Assembly: GCA_014378525.1 (NCBI GenBank)
Contig: JACMNL010000004.1
Coordinates: forward strand, 1 to 64,000
DNA: 64,000 nucleotides
DNA from: Bacteriovorax sp.
Lineage (GTDB): Bacteria > Bdellovibrionota > Bacteriovoracia > Bacteriovoracales > Bacteriovoracaceae
Reading direction: 5' to 3'
The notes under the pieces were generated by a model that worked only from the letters and a program-made list of their open reading frames with translations, did no database searches and was not told the DNA's origin. A program made the translations under genes and the position numbers. This document shows, piece after piece, positions 8,588 through 16,772 of this stretch (position 1 is the first letter of the stretch; every line of letters begins with the position of its first letter).

Positions 8588-8983
8588 ATGTTTTCAAAAG
8601 CTGCAATGGTATCGCGCTACCTTCTGGGCCTCATGTTCACTATTTTTGGAGCAAACGGAGTTATGATGGTCTTCACTGGTCATGGCTTTATTCCAATGCC
8701 TCCACAGCCTGCACAAATGGTAACGATCATGACTGGGTTCATGGCGACAGGTTACATCATGCAAGCGGCAATGTTATGTGAGTTGATAGCAGGAATTTTA
8801 CTTTTAAGTGGCATGTATGTGAATGCAGCCATCATTTTACTCGGGCCGGTTATTGTAAATATTTTAGGGATTCACTTTTTTGCTGAGCCTTCAGGAATTC
8901 CAATGGCACTTTTGACGGCCGTTCTTTATGTCATTCTTGTGGCATCGAGATGGTCTGATTTAAAAGTATTAGTTAAGAAATAA
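8588..8983 (+). CDS. DoxX-like four-helix membrane protein
   Basis: 131 residues with four hydrophobic segments and the loose DoxX/SURF4-like layout: an N-terminal RYLLGLMFTIFGANG, then AAMLCELIAGILLLSG and a C-terminal LLTAVLYVILVASRW. AAGGA precedes the ATG at suitable spacing. Family members are small inner-membrane proteins linked to thiosulfate:quinone oxidoreductase or of unknown role. It is a monocistronic unit ended by a hairpin. Confidence 0.65.
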   Translation: MFSKAAMVSRYLLGLMFTIFGANGVMMVFTGHGFIPMPPQPAQMVTIMTGFMATGYIMQAAMLCELIAGILLLSGMYVNAAIILLGPVIVNILGIHFFAEPSGIPMALLTAVLYVILVASRWSDLKVLVKK

Positions 8984-8994
8984 TTTTTGATACT

Positions 8995-9017
8995 GCCATC
9001 TTCAGGGATGGCCTTTT
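8995..9017 (+). terminator. terminator after the DoxX-like gene
   Basis: GCCATC (8995-9000) / GATGGC (9007-9012), loop of 6 nt, followed by CTTTTA on +. It slightly overlaps the stop of the convergent transglycosylase gene. Confidence 0.6.
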
Positions 9018-9648
9018 ATTCTTTCGAACAAAACGGCATTTGATCCAGGTGTTTTTTAAACCAGCCCACTAACAGCACTCTTCCTCTCTTGTCATTCTGC
9101 CTAAGCGGGCCCCATAACAAAATATGTTTTCCAAAAAGCTGTCCTTTTAAATCGGGACGAAGAAATTTAGTTTCAGATACCGGAGCACCTTTTAATTGCC
9201 ATGCTAATAGTTTTACTCCACAACGAAGATGAAGTGTGGGGTCAGCAATATCTTTTGGGTCATTGATTCCACACTGCTCGCGTGCCGTTGCTTTTGATAA
9301 CTGTAGCAAGCCGTAGTTGCCGTGAGTGCCTTTGTTGGCGCGCGAACGGGCCTTAGTATTGAATGCACTTTCTGCTCTAGTTAAGCTCGATAGAAATACA
9401 ACCCAGAAATCTTTTTTGGAATCGACATCGGCCGAATTAAATCCCGGGCAGCCCAGAGAATTTAAATCATCCTGATCAATATACTCAGTGACCATGTCGA
9501 TATTTTCTTTCTGATCAATTTCGTTTGAGATGGCATCATTCCAGGAATTATCCCAGAAATAATTTTTGCGGTATTGTTCGATTTCAACTTTAGCTGATAC
9601 AGATATCGAGACTGTGAATAACAATAGGAGAACGAAAAAAAATTTCAT
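9016..9648 (-). CDS. secreted SLT-type lytic transglycosylase-like protein
   Basis: 210 residues with signal peptide MKFFFVLLLLFTVSISVSA. Residues 83-150 match the lysozyme-like SLT fold: LTRAESAFNTKA carries the expected catalytic Glu at about residue 93, followed by GNYGLLQLS and DPTLHLRCGVKLLAWQL. Such enzymes cleave the MurNAc-GlcNAc bond of peptidoglycan in the periplasm. Two extra cysteines in the domain may form a disulfide. It is the last of a string on the minus strand (pcp, two lipocalins, this gene), separated from the preceding lipocalin by about 30 nt. Confidence 0.75.
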   Translation of the reverse strand: MKFFFVLLLLFTVSISVSAKVEIEQYRKNYFWDNSWNDAISNEIDQKENIDMVTEYIDQDDLNSLGCPGFNSADVDSKKDFWVVFLSSLTRAESAFNTKARSRANKGTHGNYGLLQLSKATAREQCGINDPKDIADPTLHLRCGVKLLAWQLKGAPVSETKFLRPDLKGQLFGKHILLWGPLRQNDKRGRVLLVGWFKKHLDQMPFCSKE

Positions 9649-9680
9649 TCACCTATTGTGAAGAACGTTCTATCGATTGT

Positions 9681-10205
9681 CTAATATTTTGAGTCTACTA
9701 GTTTATCTACTGGAAATCCTATATCTTTAGCGAGTGATTTATACTCATTTAATGTCGCAGGATCAATCGATGGAGTACGCGAAAGAATCCATAATGATTT
9801 TCGGTTTGTTGAACCGACCATTACACTGTCGTATCCATCACTCAATTTAATAATGACGTATTCACCTTTTATTTTAAAAAGGTTTAGCCAGAAATTTTCG
9901 AATTGAATTGAAAGTCGTGCATTGTTGGGAGCATCAGTAATTGTTCCTGCTCCGTAAATGGCGGATGTTTTTCCGTTCTTTTTGATACATTTATTTTGCA
10001 CGCTGATTTCTGTTTCACTCAGGATTCCGTATTCAGCAGTCTGAGCGACACAGCTTAACGTAAAAAATTGAGGCAAAGATGTAATCGCATACCATTTTCC
10101 GATGTAGCGGCCAACATCTACATTCTGTGCCGTTGGAAGTGGATTTTGGTTTGCGAAAACATTCATAGAATAAACAATACATAATAAAATTAAAAAGTTT
10201 TTCAT
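9681..10205 (-). CDS. secreted lipocalin (Blc-like), copy 2
   Basis: 174 residues from the ATG at 10205, preceded by GGAG; the extra nine codons to 10232 carry no Shine-Dalgarno. Signal peptide MKNFLILLCIVYSMNVFA. The lipocalin signature GRYIGKWYAITSLPQFF carries the invariant GxW, and later LWILSRTP fits the bacterial Blc/apolipoprotein-D type. The family binds small hydrophobic ligands or lysolipids in a beta-barrel. There is no lipobox cysteine after the signal, so it is probably soluble in the periplasm or released. It is a tandem paralogue of the next gene. Confidence 0.85.
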   Translation of the reverse strand: MKNFLILLCIVYSMNVFANQNPLPTAQNVDVGRYIGKWYAITSLPQFFTLSCVAQTAEYGILSETEISVQNKCIKKNGKTSAIYGAGTITDAPNNARLSIQFENFWLNLFKIKGEYVIIKLSDGYDSVMVGSTNRKSLWILSRTPSIDPATLNEYKSLAKDIGFPVDKLVDSKY

Positions 10206-10218
10206 GGCGACTCCGTTT

Positions 10219-10743
10219 TTAATATTTAGCATCTTTTAACTGCATTACTGAAAATCCCAATTCAGTAGCAAGTTTTTTATAATCAAGGAAAGTTTGTGGA
10301 TCCAGAGATGTCGTACGGGACATGATCCATAACGACTTACGGTCATTAGATCCAACCATCACAGAATCATATTTATCAGAAAGTTTGATGATCTGATAGT
10401 CGCCTTTAACTTTAAAAAGCTTTGTCCATTTTTTGTCGAACTGTACTAATAATTTTGAATTTGCAGGAGCATTTACAATCGTAGCTGTGCCATTGATATC
10501 TTTAGTTTTTCCATTTTCTTCAAAGCAGACATTGTGAACGCTGAATTGCTTATCATTCAACACTCCGTACTCAGCAGACTGGCCTGTACACTTGTTGATG
10601 TAAAATTGTGGAAGTGAAGCGATCGTAAACCATTTGCCTGCATAGCGGGCGACATCGACTTTTGATTCAACAGGAAGTGGTGCAGGTTTTTTTGCGAAAG
10701 CATTAAGTGAAAATAACAGAATTAATAGTAAGAAAAATTTCAT
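10219..10743 (-). CDS. secreted lipocalin (Blc-like), copy 1
   Basis: 174 residues from the ATG at 10743 with GGGAG upstream. Signal peptide MKFFLLLILLFSLNAFA. It has ARYAGKWFTIASLPQFY with the lipocalin GxW, and SLWIMSRTTSLDP near the C-terminus. It is clearly homologous to the neighbouring lipocalin along its whole length (shared ‑KLSD-YDSVMVGS- block, similar C-terminal D-KY), so this is a tandem gene duplication. The gap to copy 2 is 13 nt and to pcp 17 nt, so the genes form one transcription unit. Confidence 0.85.
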   Translation of the reverse strand: MKFFLLLILLFSLNAFAKKPAPLPVESKVDVARYAGKWFTIASLPQFYINKCTGQSAEYGVLNDKQFSVHNVCFEENGKTKDINGTATIVNAPANSKLLVQFDKKWTKLFKVKGDYQIIKLSDKYDSVMVGSNDRKSLWIMSRTTSLDPQTFLDYKKLATELGFSVMQLKDAKY

Positions 10744-10760
10744 GAAGACTCCCATCTTTT

Positions 10761-11327
10761 TTAAAGGCCATTGACTATGGTATACAGAGCAAGATAAATG
10801 CCATCATAATTGTCTAAACCAGGAAGGTGTATAAATGTTGCGGATGTTTTTTTATTCTGTACGTAACACAAAACTTTATAAAGCAATTCATTGCAGACAT
10901 ACTCACCAGCACTCGTAGAAAGCAACAGATCGCATCCTGATTTTTTCGCAAACATAGTAAGCTTTTCAAGATCAATCGTTGTGAAAAGACCATCAGGGCC
11001 GCTCTCATCAATTTTCTGTGATACGAGTGTCACTCCATCGTTATCCGGAATTCTCGCATCTACCCAATTGATACCGATGCGCTCGACTGTTAATTCTTTG
11101 CGATTTTTTGCAAGGCCGGTAAGTATGACCATATCGGGGCAAAATTCATCATAGATTTTTTTGAATTCTAAAAAACCACCATTGAAAGTTACAGGCAGAA
11201 TTGCACCTCTGACTTCCCGATCATCAGAAATATTTTTTCCATTCATCCAGCTGATCCAATCACCAGAAGGATTTGTGTCATCTCTGTCGAATGGTTCAAA
11301 TCCAGTGATTAAAAATTTTTTTTTCAT
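10761..11327 (-). CDS. pcp: pyroglutamyl-peptidase I (C15 family), short form
   Basis: 188 residues, cytoplasmic. ITGFEPFDRDDTNPS at the N-terminus, TVERIGIN with the catalytic Glu, GEYVCNELLY with the catalytic Cys (~144) and FIHLPG with the catalytic His (~166) are all in the expected order. It removes N-terminal pyroglutamate from peptides. The protein ends soon after the His block and lacks most of the C-terminal helix of the usual ~215-residue enzyme. It is first in a string with two lipocalins and a transglycosylase; the functional link is unclear. Confidence 0.85.
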   Translation of the reverse strand: MKKKFLITGFEPFDRDDTNPSGDWISWMNGKNISDDREVRGAILPVTFNGGFLEFKKIYDEFCPDMVILTGLAKNRKELTVERIGINWVDARIPDNDGVTLVSQKIDESGPDGLFTTIDLEKLTMFAKKSGCDLLLSTSAGEYVCNELLYKVLCYVQNKKTSATFIHLPGLDNYDGIYLALYTIVNGL

Positions 11328-11375
11328 ATGTATGCCTAATTGGTAACTTGACGCGAGCGCTCAAAATGTCATAGC

Positions 11376-11404
11376 TTGACCTTTGCACTAGGCGCGTCTA
11401 GAAA
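11376..11404 (+). promoter_or_regulatory. probable sigma-70 promoter of the 11437 gene
   Basis: TTGACC (11376-11381), 17-bp spacer, TAGAAA (11399-11404). A second perfect TATAAT lies at 11414-11419 but has no good -35, so the start site is uncertain. Confidence 0.4.
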
Positions 11405-11436
11405 CGAGAACCTTATAATAAGTTGGAGCGCCTCTA

Positions 11437-12678
11437 ATGAAAACATTTTTATCACTACTGCTACTTACCCTGAGCGTTTCTGCAACTGCTGCAGTCTGGG
11501 AAGACACAAACACCTGGTCGCTTGATTACGAAAAACAATTCACCGAATGGGTTCAAACCAACAACGTACGCGAAGGAATGTTCAACGACAGAAACTCTCC
11601 TTATTATGGAATCAGCACAGACTGCGCTGATACAGCTTATGCAATTCGTGCGATCTTCGCATTCGAACACAAACTTCCTTTCGCGATTTCAAACCCGTCA
11701 GGTTCACGCGATGTTAGCAAATCCTTAAACAACAAATCAAATAAGTTTGATTATGCAGGTCCGGAAAATAAACGTCTGGTTGCTTTGATCACTGAAATCG
11801 GTGATTCAGTTGGTACAGAAAACTTAACAAGACTTGATACATTTCCAGTGGCGATTAAATCTATCGTTCCAGGTTCAATCTTTACTTACAAAATGGCCGC
11901 TAAGTTTGGAAAATTTATCCGTCATACCTACAACATCAAAGGAATCAATCCGGTTGGAACATTCGATGTCGTTTACTCTACGCAGGCAAACCATAAATCT
12001 CGTGGTGATCTATTAAGAAGAAGAGACCGTGAATTCGAAAACCTTCCAAATGATCCATGGGGATTCAGAAGATTCAAATGGCCGGAACTTTTAAACAAAG
12101 ATTTAAGTGCTATTCCTGCTGAGCTTGGACCTTCAATGGAGCAATACAATCTTGCAAGAACAATGGACACACGTACATTCTTTAAATACGTAGGAAAACA
12201 ATTAGCAACAACGAATGAATCTTCATCAGAAAGAATGACGAGATTATTCGCTGCGATTTGTCTGGAATCACAAGCACGCGTTGGATATGTCAACGATGCT
12301 CTTAATCACCTAAACCAAACAGGCAATGCTTGTATGAACTACGAAGAGTTTGATGCTTATTCAACTCCAGCTCGTGATGGTGCTCTAAAAGAAATGTACT
12401 TAAAGTTTCAGCAAGCACTTTCTGAATCAACTCAACTGAGACTGACTGACGGAAATGCTTACGCTTTTGCTCAATATATCTTCAATGGAAAAGGATCTGT
12501 TCAGGCAGAACTTCAGGCCGCATGTCCTGTTGCTTACAAAAACGGAATGGTTATTGATTTAGCTGTCTTCTGGAAACGTATGTCTGCTGACAGAATGTCT
12601 TCTCATCCGAACGATACAGTAGAAGTTCGTTGGGGAGAAAAAACATCTCCGGCAACAAGATGCAAGCGCTGGTACTAG
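11437..12678 (+). CDS. secreted hypothetical protein with Cys/His papain-like pattern
   Basis: 413 residues with signal peptide MKTFLSLLLLTLSVSATA. The block STDCADTAYAIRAIFAFE at about residues 60-78 has a cysteine at the head of a helix. A later block IRHTYNIKGINPVGTFDVVYS around residues 165-185 has a histidine before a beta-strand, and an earlier PGSIFTYK lies between them. This order is what NlpC/P60 and other papain-fold hydrolases show, but I cannot assign a family. A periplasmic or exported peptidase or amidase is inference. Six bases separate it from a small anchored protein on the same strand. Confidence 0.6.
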   Translation: MKTFLSLLLLTLSVSATAAVWEDTNTWSLDYEKQFTEWVQTNNVREGMFNDRNSPYYGISTDCADTAYAIRAIFAFEHKLPFAISNPSGSRDVSKSLNNKSNKFDYAGPENKRLVALITEIGDSVGTENLTRLDTFPVAIKSIVPGSIFTYKMAAKFGKFIRHTYNIKGINPVGTFDVVYSTQANHKSRGDLLRRRDREFENLPNDPWGFRRFKWPELLNKDLSAIPAELGPSMEQYNLARTMDTRTFFKYVGKQLATTNESSSERMTRLFAAICLESQARVGYVNDALNHLNQTGNACMNYEEFDAYSTPARDGALKEMYLKFQQALSESTQLRLTDGNAYAFAQYIFNGKGSVQAELQAACPVAYKNGMVIDLAVFWKRMSADRMSSHPNDTVEVRWGEKTSPATRCKRWY

Positions 12679-12684
12679 ACTTTA

Positions 12685-13299
12685 ATGAAGTCTCATCAAA
12701 AACTTTTAATTAACATCGGGGCCTTGATTATCGTAGCGGTAATCGGGGCCTTTCTGTTTAAGAACTATCGGCCTCCTGTTGCAACCGTTAATCATGGTTC
12801 AACAACTTCAGTTGAGAAGGCTAATCCTGATGTCATTCTTTCAAAAACTCCAGCTGAAGCTGTGACAACTCATTCTAATACTTCTCCTAAAGAAGAAAAT
12901 TGTAAGTCGCTTCGCTCGACTTACATGAATATTGATGAAGTCAAAAAAGTTGAAAAAGTGGATGTTCGTTTTGTGAACACTCACAAAAAAGTTGATGGAA
13001 TCGTTTATCGATTGAGACTTTTTTATAAAGACACCAGCGAAAATGATTACATTAATTATCTCGTCTATAAAGAAAATCAGAACGATGAAGATATCCTTGT
13101 GGAAAAATCTCCTTATAAAAAAGGAAAACTTTACACCAAGATTGAAAAAGCTCTTGGTGAAATACTCTACAGCGAAGAAGGAATTAACATCGGTACTGAG
13201 CAGGATCTGTTCCTGCATTATGAAAATAAAGTTTTAAAGGATCTTCAGGGTGTCAGTCCTAATCCAAGAGAAAAGGACTATATCGAGTGTCGTTTCTAA
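12685..13299 (+). CDS. hypothetical protein with N-terminal membrane anchor
   Basis: 204 residues. Residues 7-27 form one transmembrane helix, followed by a low-complexity Thr/Ser-rich linker and a charged domain (residues 80-200) with one cysteine near each end (ENCKS, YIECRF). The orientation is probably N-in with a periplasmic domain. The domain is not recognised. It follows the 11437-12678 gene by 6 nt and ends 1 nt before the convergent mepA, so it is co-transcribed with the secreted Cys/His protein. Confidence 0.65.
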   Translation: MKSHQKLLINIGALIIVAVIGAFLFKNYRPPVATVNHGSTTSVEKANPDVILSKTPAEAVTTHSNTSPKEENCKSLRSTYMNIDEVKKVEKVDVRFVNTHKKVDGIVYRLRLFYKDTSENDYINYLVYKENQNDEDILVEKSPYKKGKLYTKIEKALGEILYSEEGINIGTEQDLFLHYENKVLKDLQGVSPNPREKDYIECRF

Positions 13300-13300
13300 T

Positions 13301-13987
13301 CTAGCAGCCTGATCCAGCGGGAACAGCGGCCTGGGACTTACAAGACATATCTGTTTTAGGACAAGTTAATCTCATGTGAAAATGATTTGTGTGGAGGTCT
13401 TCAACACGCAAACGTCTTAAAGCTTCTACATAATCTTTATCTGTAAGCAGATTATTTTTTTTCGCATAAGTGCAGAAAGCCTTTTTAATCGCCACATCCA
13501 CAAAAATTCTTTCCACTGGATGTGTTGTCACAAGATATCTAAAAAGGTTTAGCGATCTTTCTAAATCCAGGTTTTCACTGACGACACCATTTTTAACAAA
13601 TTCTTCTTCCCAGAAAGCTGCATTCTGAGATTGCAGTTTTTTATTTTTCGTCAGATAAACAATATCGGCATCAAGTCCGTTCTGATGACTTCCGTGTTCT
13701 TTTAAAACACCACCGCCTTTTTGAGCGATGTCTCCAATTTGGAGTTGCTCGGCATCCGGATAAGTCTGTCTTACAAAGTCAGCAGCATCACTGATCGTAT
13801 CCTGCATAATCTGTGTTCCGAAAAAACGACCTCTTTGCATGAAAAGTTTATGAACAGGAGTCCCTCTCTCAATAATCGAGTCTCCGTCTTTTAATTTTCC
13901 TGAGGAGTAATATCCGATAGCTTCTGATGCATTTGTATAAGTTGAAAAGATAAGCGCGCAGACAAGAATCATTCCTGATAATTTCAT
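13301..13987 (-). CDS. mepA: penicillin-insensitive murein endopeptidase (LAS family)
   Basis: 228 residues with signal peptide MKLSGMILVCALIFSTYTNA. The zinc-binding LAS motifs are seen: EHGSHQNGLDADIVY (His and Asp ligands at about 98-108) and HTNHFHMRLTCP (His ligand at about 206-214). MepA cleaves the D-alanyl-meso-diaminopimelyl cross-link of murein in the periplasm. Length is somewhat below the ~270 of E. coli. Four cysteines near the C-terminus may form disulfides as in MepA. Predatory bacteria of this group are known for several murein endopeptidases used in prey modification; assignment to prey or self is not possible here. Confidence 0.88.
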   Translation of the reverse strand: MKLSGMILVCALIFSTYTNASEAIGYYSSGKLKDGDSIIERGTPVHKLFMQRGRFFGTQIMQDTISDAADFVRQTYPDAEQLQIGDIAQKGGGVLKEHGSHQNGLDADIVYLTKNKKLQSQNAAFWEEEFVKNGVVSENLDLERSLNLFRYLVTTHPVERIFVDVAIKKAFCTYAKKNNLLTDKDYVEALRRLRVEDLHTNHFHMRLTCPKTDMSCKSQAAVPAGSGC

Positions 13988-14141
13988 TGATCACTTCCTG
14001 TGATAAAATTGAATACTTCTATTCTATCGAAGAAGCGTAAATTTCACTGGGGGGGTAAAAATCTTCCTCAAAAGAAGACTATTCTAGTAGTGTAAAACCT
14101 TTTGGGTTCATATTTTAGATTTTTATCCCTATACTTTAAAA

Positions 14142-14669
14142 GTGAATACACTAATCATCATTCTTTGCGTCCTCCTCTACTTTGTTTTACTCGTTGCCTT
14201 TTCGCTGTTCAAAAAAACTTCGCAGGGAATTGAAAACAAATATATCAACCTGATTAAGCCCCTCATTCCTTCGTGGAAATTCTATGATGACTTTGAGGAA
14301 ACAAGGCTGCTTTTTTTCCGGTCAAAAATTTCTGACGAAGAAACTTTCAGCGAATGGGCACCTCTTTATCAGACACCGACTCCAACCTTACCTGCACTCT
14401 TTATCAATAATCAGGGCAATCTTATTCTCGCGGCCCAGTCTCACATCCAGACATTGATTCATGATATCTGTGAGCACAATGATGAAACTGCTTTTCAGGA
14501 TACACTTACCTATAAGATCACTAAAAATCTTGTGAGCTATGCACTTAGGAAAAAATATACCAAGGCCTTTATTTATCAGTTCAAGCTGGCCTCTGTAAGT
14601 GTCAAAGCAGAAATCATGGAAGACATTCTGGTGTCTCCTCTTTATGAAGAAGAGGAGTCACATGCCTGA
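14142..14669 (+). CDS. membrane-anchored hypothetical protein, partner of the HTTM-like gene
   Basis: 175 residues starting at a GTG. Residues 2-22 are one transmembrane helix (TLIIILCVLLYFVLLVAFSL); the rest is a soluble domain with FYDDFEETRLLFFR and EWAPLYQTPTPTLPALFIN. No known family. Its last 8 nt overlap the start of the next gene (ATGCCTGA), which has its own AGAGGAG inside this gene, so the two are translationally coupled. No Shine-Dalgarno is clear for the GTG itself, so the true start may be a little different. Confidence 0.6.
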   Translation: MNTLIIILCVLLYFVLLVAFSLFKKTSQGIENKYINLIKPLIPSWKFYDDFEETRLLFFRSKISDEETFSEWAPLYQTPTPTLPALFINNQGNLILAAQSHIQTLIHDICEHNDETAFQDTLTYKITKNLVSYALRKKYTKAFIYQFKLASVSVKAEIMEDILVSPLYEEEESHA

Positions 14670-15444
14670 TTCTCATGAAGCCTTAATTTTGATCGGAAGA
14701 CTGATGGGACTTGCTGTTTTTTTTCAGTCACTGGAATTTATCAAGATGAAAGAGAGCATCACAGAAACCGGAATCTGGCGCTGGAGTGAACTTCGTTCTG
14801 ATTATCTTTTTATGCCTGATAAAATGCTTAAGGCCCTCGACTGGTTGATGACTCCAAAAAGATTCATGGAAATCATGACGTTAAGATTTTATACAGGTCT
14901 TCTCGCTTTTTTATACCCGCACTTTATTTTGATTTTTATTTTTTTGTTTCTTACGACTTTTTTGATCACTCTCAGATGGCGTGGATCATTCAACGGCGGT
15001 AGTGATTACCTGACTTTGATTATTCTTTTATGCCTTTGCGTTGGATTCGTTCATCCACTTCTCGGCAAGGCCGCACTCTGGTATCTGACGTTGCAAGTGA
15101 TCAGCTCTTACTTCATGGCAGGGCTCTATAAATTAAAACAAAAAAAGTGGCGTGACGGAACTGCGGTTTACGGTTTTGTAACTTCAGCAAGCTACAAAAC
15201 TCCCCTCTTCATTGTGGAAAAATGTGAGGACGAAGCCATTGCAAAATTCATTGCATGGTCAGTGATACTTTTTGAGCTCACTTTCCCGCTGGTGCTCGCA
15301 CATCCTTACCTGACTATTTTTTATCTGGTTGCAGGACTACTCTTCCATCTCGGAAATTTCTTGACGTTTGGATTGAACAGATTTTTCTGGGTATGGAGTG
15401 CCAGTTACCCGGCACTTTATTATTGCAGTAAATTACTTAGATGA
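14662..15444 (+). CDS. HTTM-like multi-pass membrane protein
   Basis: 260 residues from the ATG at 14662, which has AGAGGAG at 14651-14657; the longer frame from 14599 is not supported. Six or more hydrophobic segments are present, with LYKLKQKKWRDGTAVYGFV and a C-terminal LFHLGNFLTFGLNRFFWVW, which match the layout of HTTM proteins (horizontally transferred transmembrane domain, related to vitamin-K-dependent gamma-carboxylase). The molecular role of bacterial HTTM proteins is mostly unknown. It overlaps the convergent secreted-protein gene by 12 nt. Confidence 0.65.
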   Translation: MPDSHEALILIGRLMGLAVFFQSLEFIKMKESITETGIWRWSELRSDYLFMPDKMLKALDWLMTPKRFMEIMTLRFYTGLLAFLYPHFILIFIFLFLTTFLITLRWRGSFNGGSDYLTLIILLCLCVGFVHPLLGKAALWYLTLQVISSYFMAGLYKLKQKKWRDGTAVYGFVTSASYKTPLFIVEKCEDEAIAKFIAWSVILFELTFPLVLAHPYLTIFYLVAGLLFHLGNFLTFGLNRFFWVWSASYPALYYCSKLLR

Positions 15445-16023
15445 ACGGTTGAAGAAAACTTCCAGGTCAAAAATTTGTGACTTTAAGTTTGAAATTTTCA
15501 ACGTTCTTTGAACTGCCATCGATACACGGGATTCGTTTTCAATGACCATGTACCTCGGCATATCGGCAAAGTTAATGGTGATTTTATGAACTTCTGGTTC
15601 ACCTCTTATAAGATAATAATGATACGAAGAAGCAGAATTTCCTTCGAAGCGAATTCTGTCAAATATATCCCATTCCATCAAGTCTTCACTCTCGTTTGTT
15701 ACAGATGGAGAATTTGAAGTTGCGATAAAATCAAAAAATCTTCCAGACCAGATCATGTTCATATCGTTTTTTAAATCTTCCGGCATCTCCACATTGTGAA
15801 GAAATTTCTGACAATTGTAGAACCCTTTCTTCAGGTAACAATCGTAATGATCGGCCACCAGTTCCTTAAAACGATTTGAGTTCGCCACCGGAACAATTTC
15901 AGTATTGCGAACCAGGTCAGTCTTAACTTCCTTGAACATATACTGTCCGTCGAGTTTAACTGGTTCAACAGCATAAAGTGATAAAGGCAGGAGAACTGTA
16001 AGTGCGAGGATTATTTTTTTCAT
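15433..16023 (-). CDS. secreted hypothetical protein
   Basis: 196 residues with signal peptide MKKIILALTVLLPLSLYA. The mature part has two cysteines close together (DCYLKKGFYNC, about residues 60-70) and ends in a beta-rich stretch (HKITINFADMPRYMVIENES). No family is recognised. It is a single gene, with its 3' end overlapping the HTTM-like gene. Confidence 0.6.
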   Translation of the reverse strand: MKKIILALTVLLPLSLYAVEPVKLDGQYMFKEVKTDLVRNTEIVPVANSNRFKELVADHYDCYLKKGFYNCQKFLHNVEMPEDLKNDMNMIWSGRFFDFIATSNSPSVTNESEDLMEWDIFDRIRFEGNSASSYHYYLIRGEPEVHKITINFADMPRYMVIENESRVSMAVQRTLKISNLKSQIFDLEVFFNRSSK

Positions 16024-16119
16024 AGATAAAGTTTAGGCAATTGAGACTTAAAGAGTCAAGACGGGACCAAGCGAGTTCTGATATCTTGATTCAAAATTAA
16101 CCTCAAACAAGGATGAATT

Positions 16120-16734
16120 ATGATTACTCTTTATGGCTCTGCGCGCTCAAGTGCTGGAAGATGTCTGTGGGCACTGGAAGAAGCTGGAGTTCCCTACGAA
16201 CTGAAGAATGTAGATATGAAAACTAAAGAACACAAATCAGAAGCGTTCTTAAAAATTAATCCTAACGGAAAAGTTCCTGCAATGACTGATGGATCACTGA
16301 ATCTTTTCGAATCAATGGCCATCAACAATTATATTGCAGAAAAATACAAACCGGAACTTATCGGTACAACGATTGAAGACCGTGCGATTTCATCTCAATG
16401 GTCTTTCTGGGCAAGCTCGGAACTTCAAGACCCGATCATTCAGGTTTTTATTCAAAAAGTTTTCATGCCTGAAGAAAAAAGATCACAGGCAGTGATTGAT
16501 GAAAACTTAGAAAAACTTCCTGAGTTGTTTAATATTTTAAACAAGTCTCTTGAAGGAAAAACTTACTTAAACGGAAAGACGTTTACACTTGCTGACCTAA
16601 ATGTTCAGTCAGTTGTTAGTATCGCTCCGATGATTGGTTTTGATATGAGTCCATATAAGAATGTTGACTCGTGGTTAAAAGCTATCAGTGACCGTCCTGC
16701 TTTCCAAAAATACGCTAACCTTAGAAAGGGTTAA
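16120..16734 (+). CDS. glutathione S-transferase family protein
   Basis: 204 residues. Residues 1-78 form the thioredoxin-like domain (ITLYGSARSSAGRCLWALEE, then NPNGKVPAMTDG with the cis-Pro and FESMAINNYIAEKY with the ES pair that contacts glutathione). Residues 90-200 form the all-alpha domain with the conserved FTLADLNVQS N-capping motif. The active-site Ser-Ser-Ala-Gly region suggests a Ser-type GST. It conjugates or reduces substrates with glutathione in the cytoplasm; the substrate is unknown. A strong terminator follows. Confidence 0.88.
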   Translation: MITLYGSARSSAGRCLWALEEAGVPYELKNVDMKTKEHKSEAFLKINPNGKVPAMTDGSLNLFESMAINNYIAEKYKPELIGTTIEDRAISSQWSFWASSELQDPIIQVFIQKVFMPEEKRSQAVIDENLEKLPELFNILNKSLEGKTYLNGKTFTLADLNVQSVVSIAPMIGFDMSPYKNVDSWLKAISDRPAFQKYANLRKG

Positions 16735-16740
16735 TCATAC

Positions 16741-16772
16741 AAAAAAAAGGGAGCTTTTTAGCTCCCTTTTTT
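16741..16772. terminator. bidirectional terminator between GST and phospholipase D-like genes
   Basis: Eight A, then GGGAGC (16749-16754), loop TTTTTA, GCTCCC (16761-16766), then six T. It serves both convergent genes. Confidence 0.9.

Noticed and set aside
12841-13218. 125-codon frame antisense to the 12685 gene
   Set aside because: Phe/Ile-rich composition of an antisense shadow of a Lys-rich gene; no ribosome-binding site.
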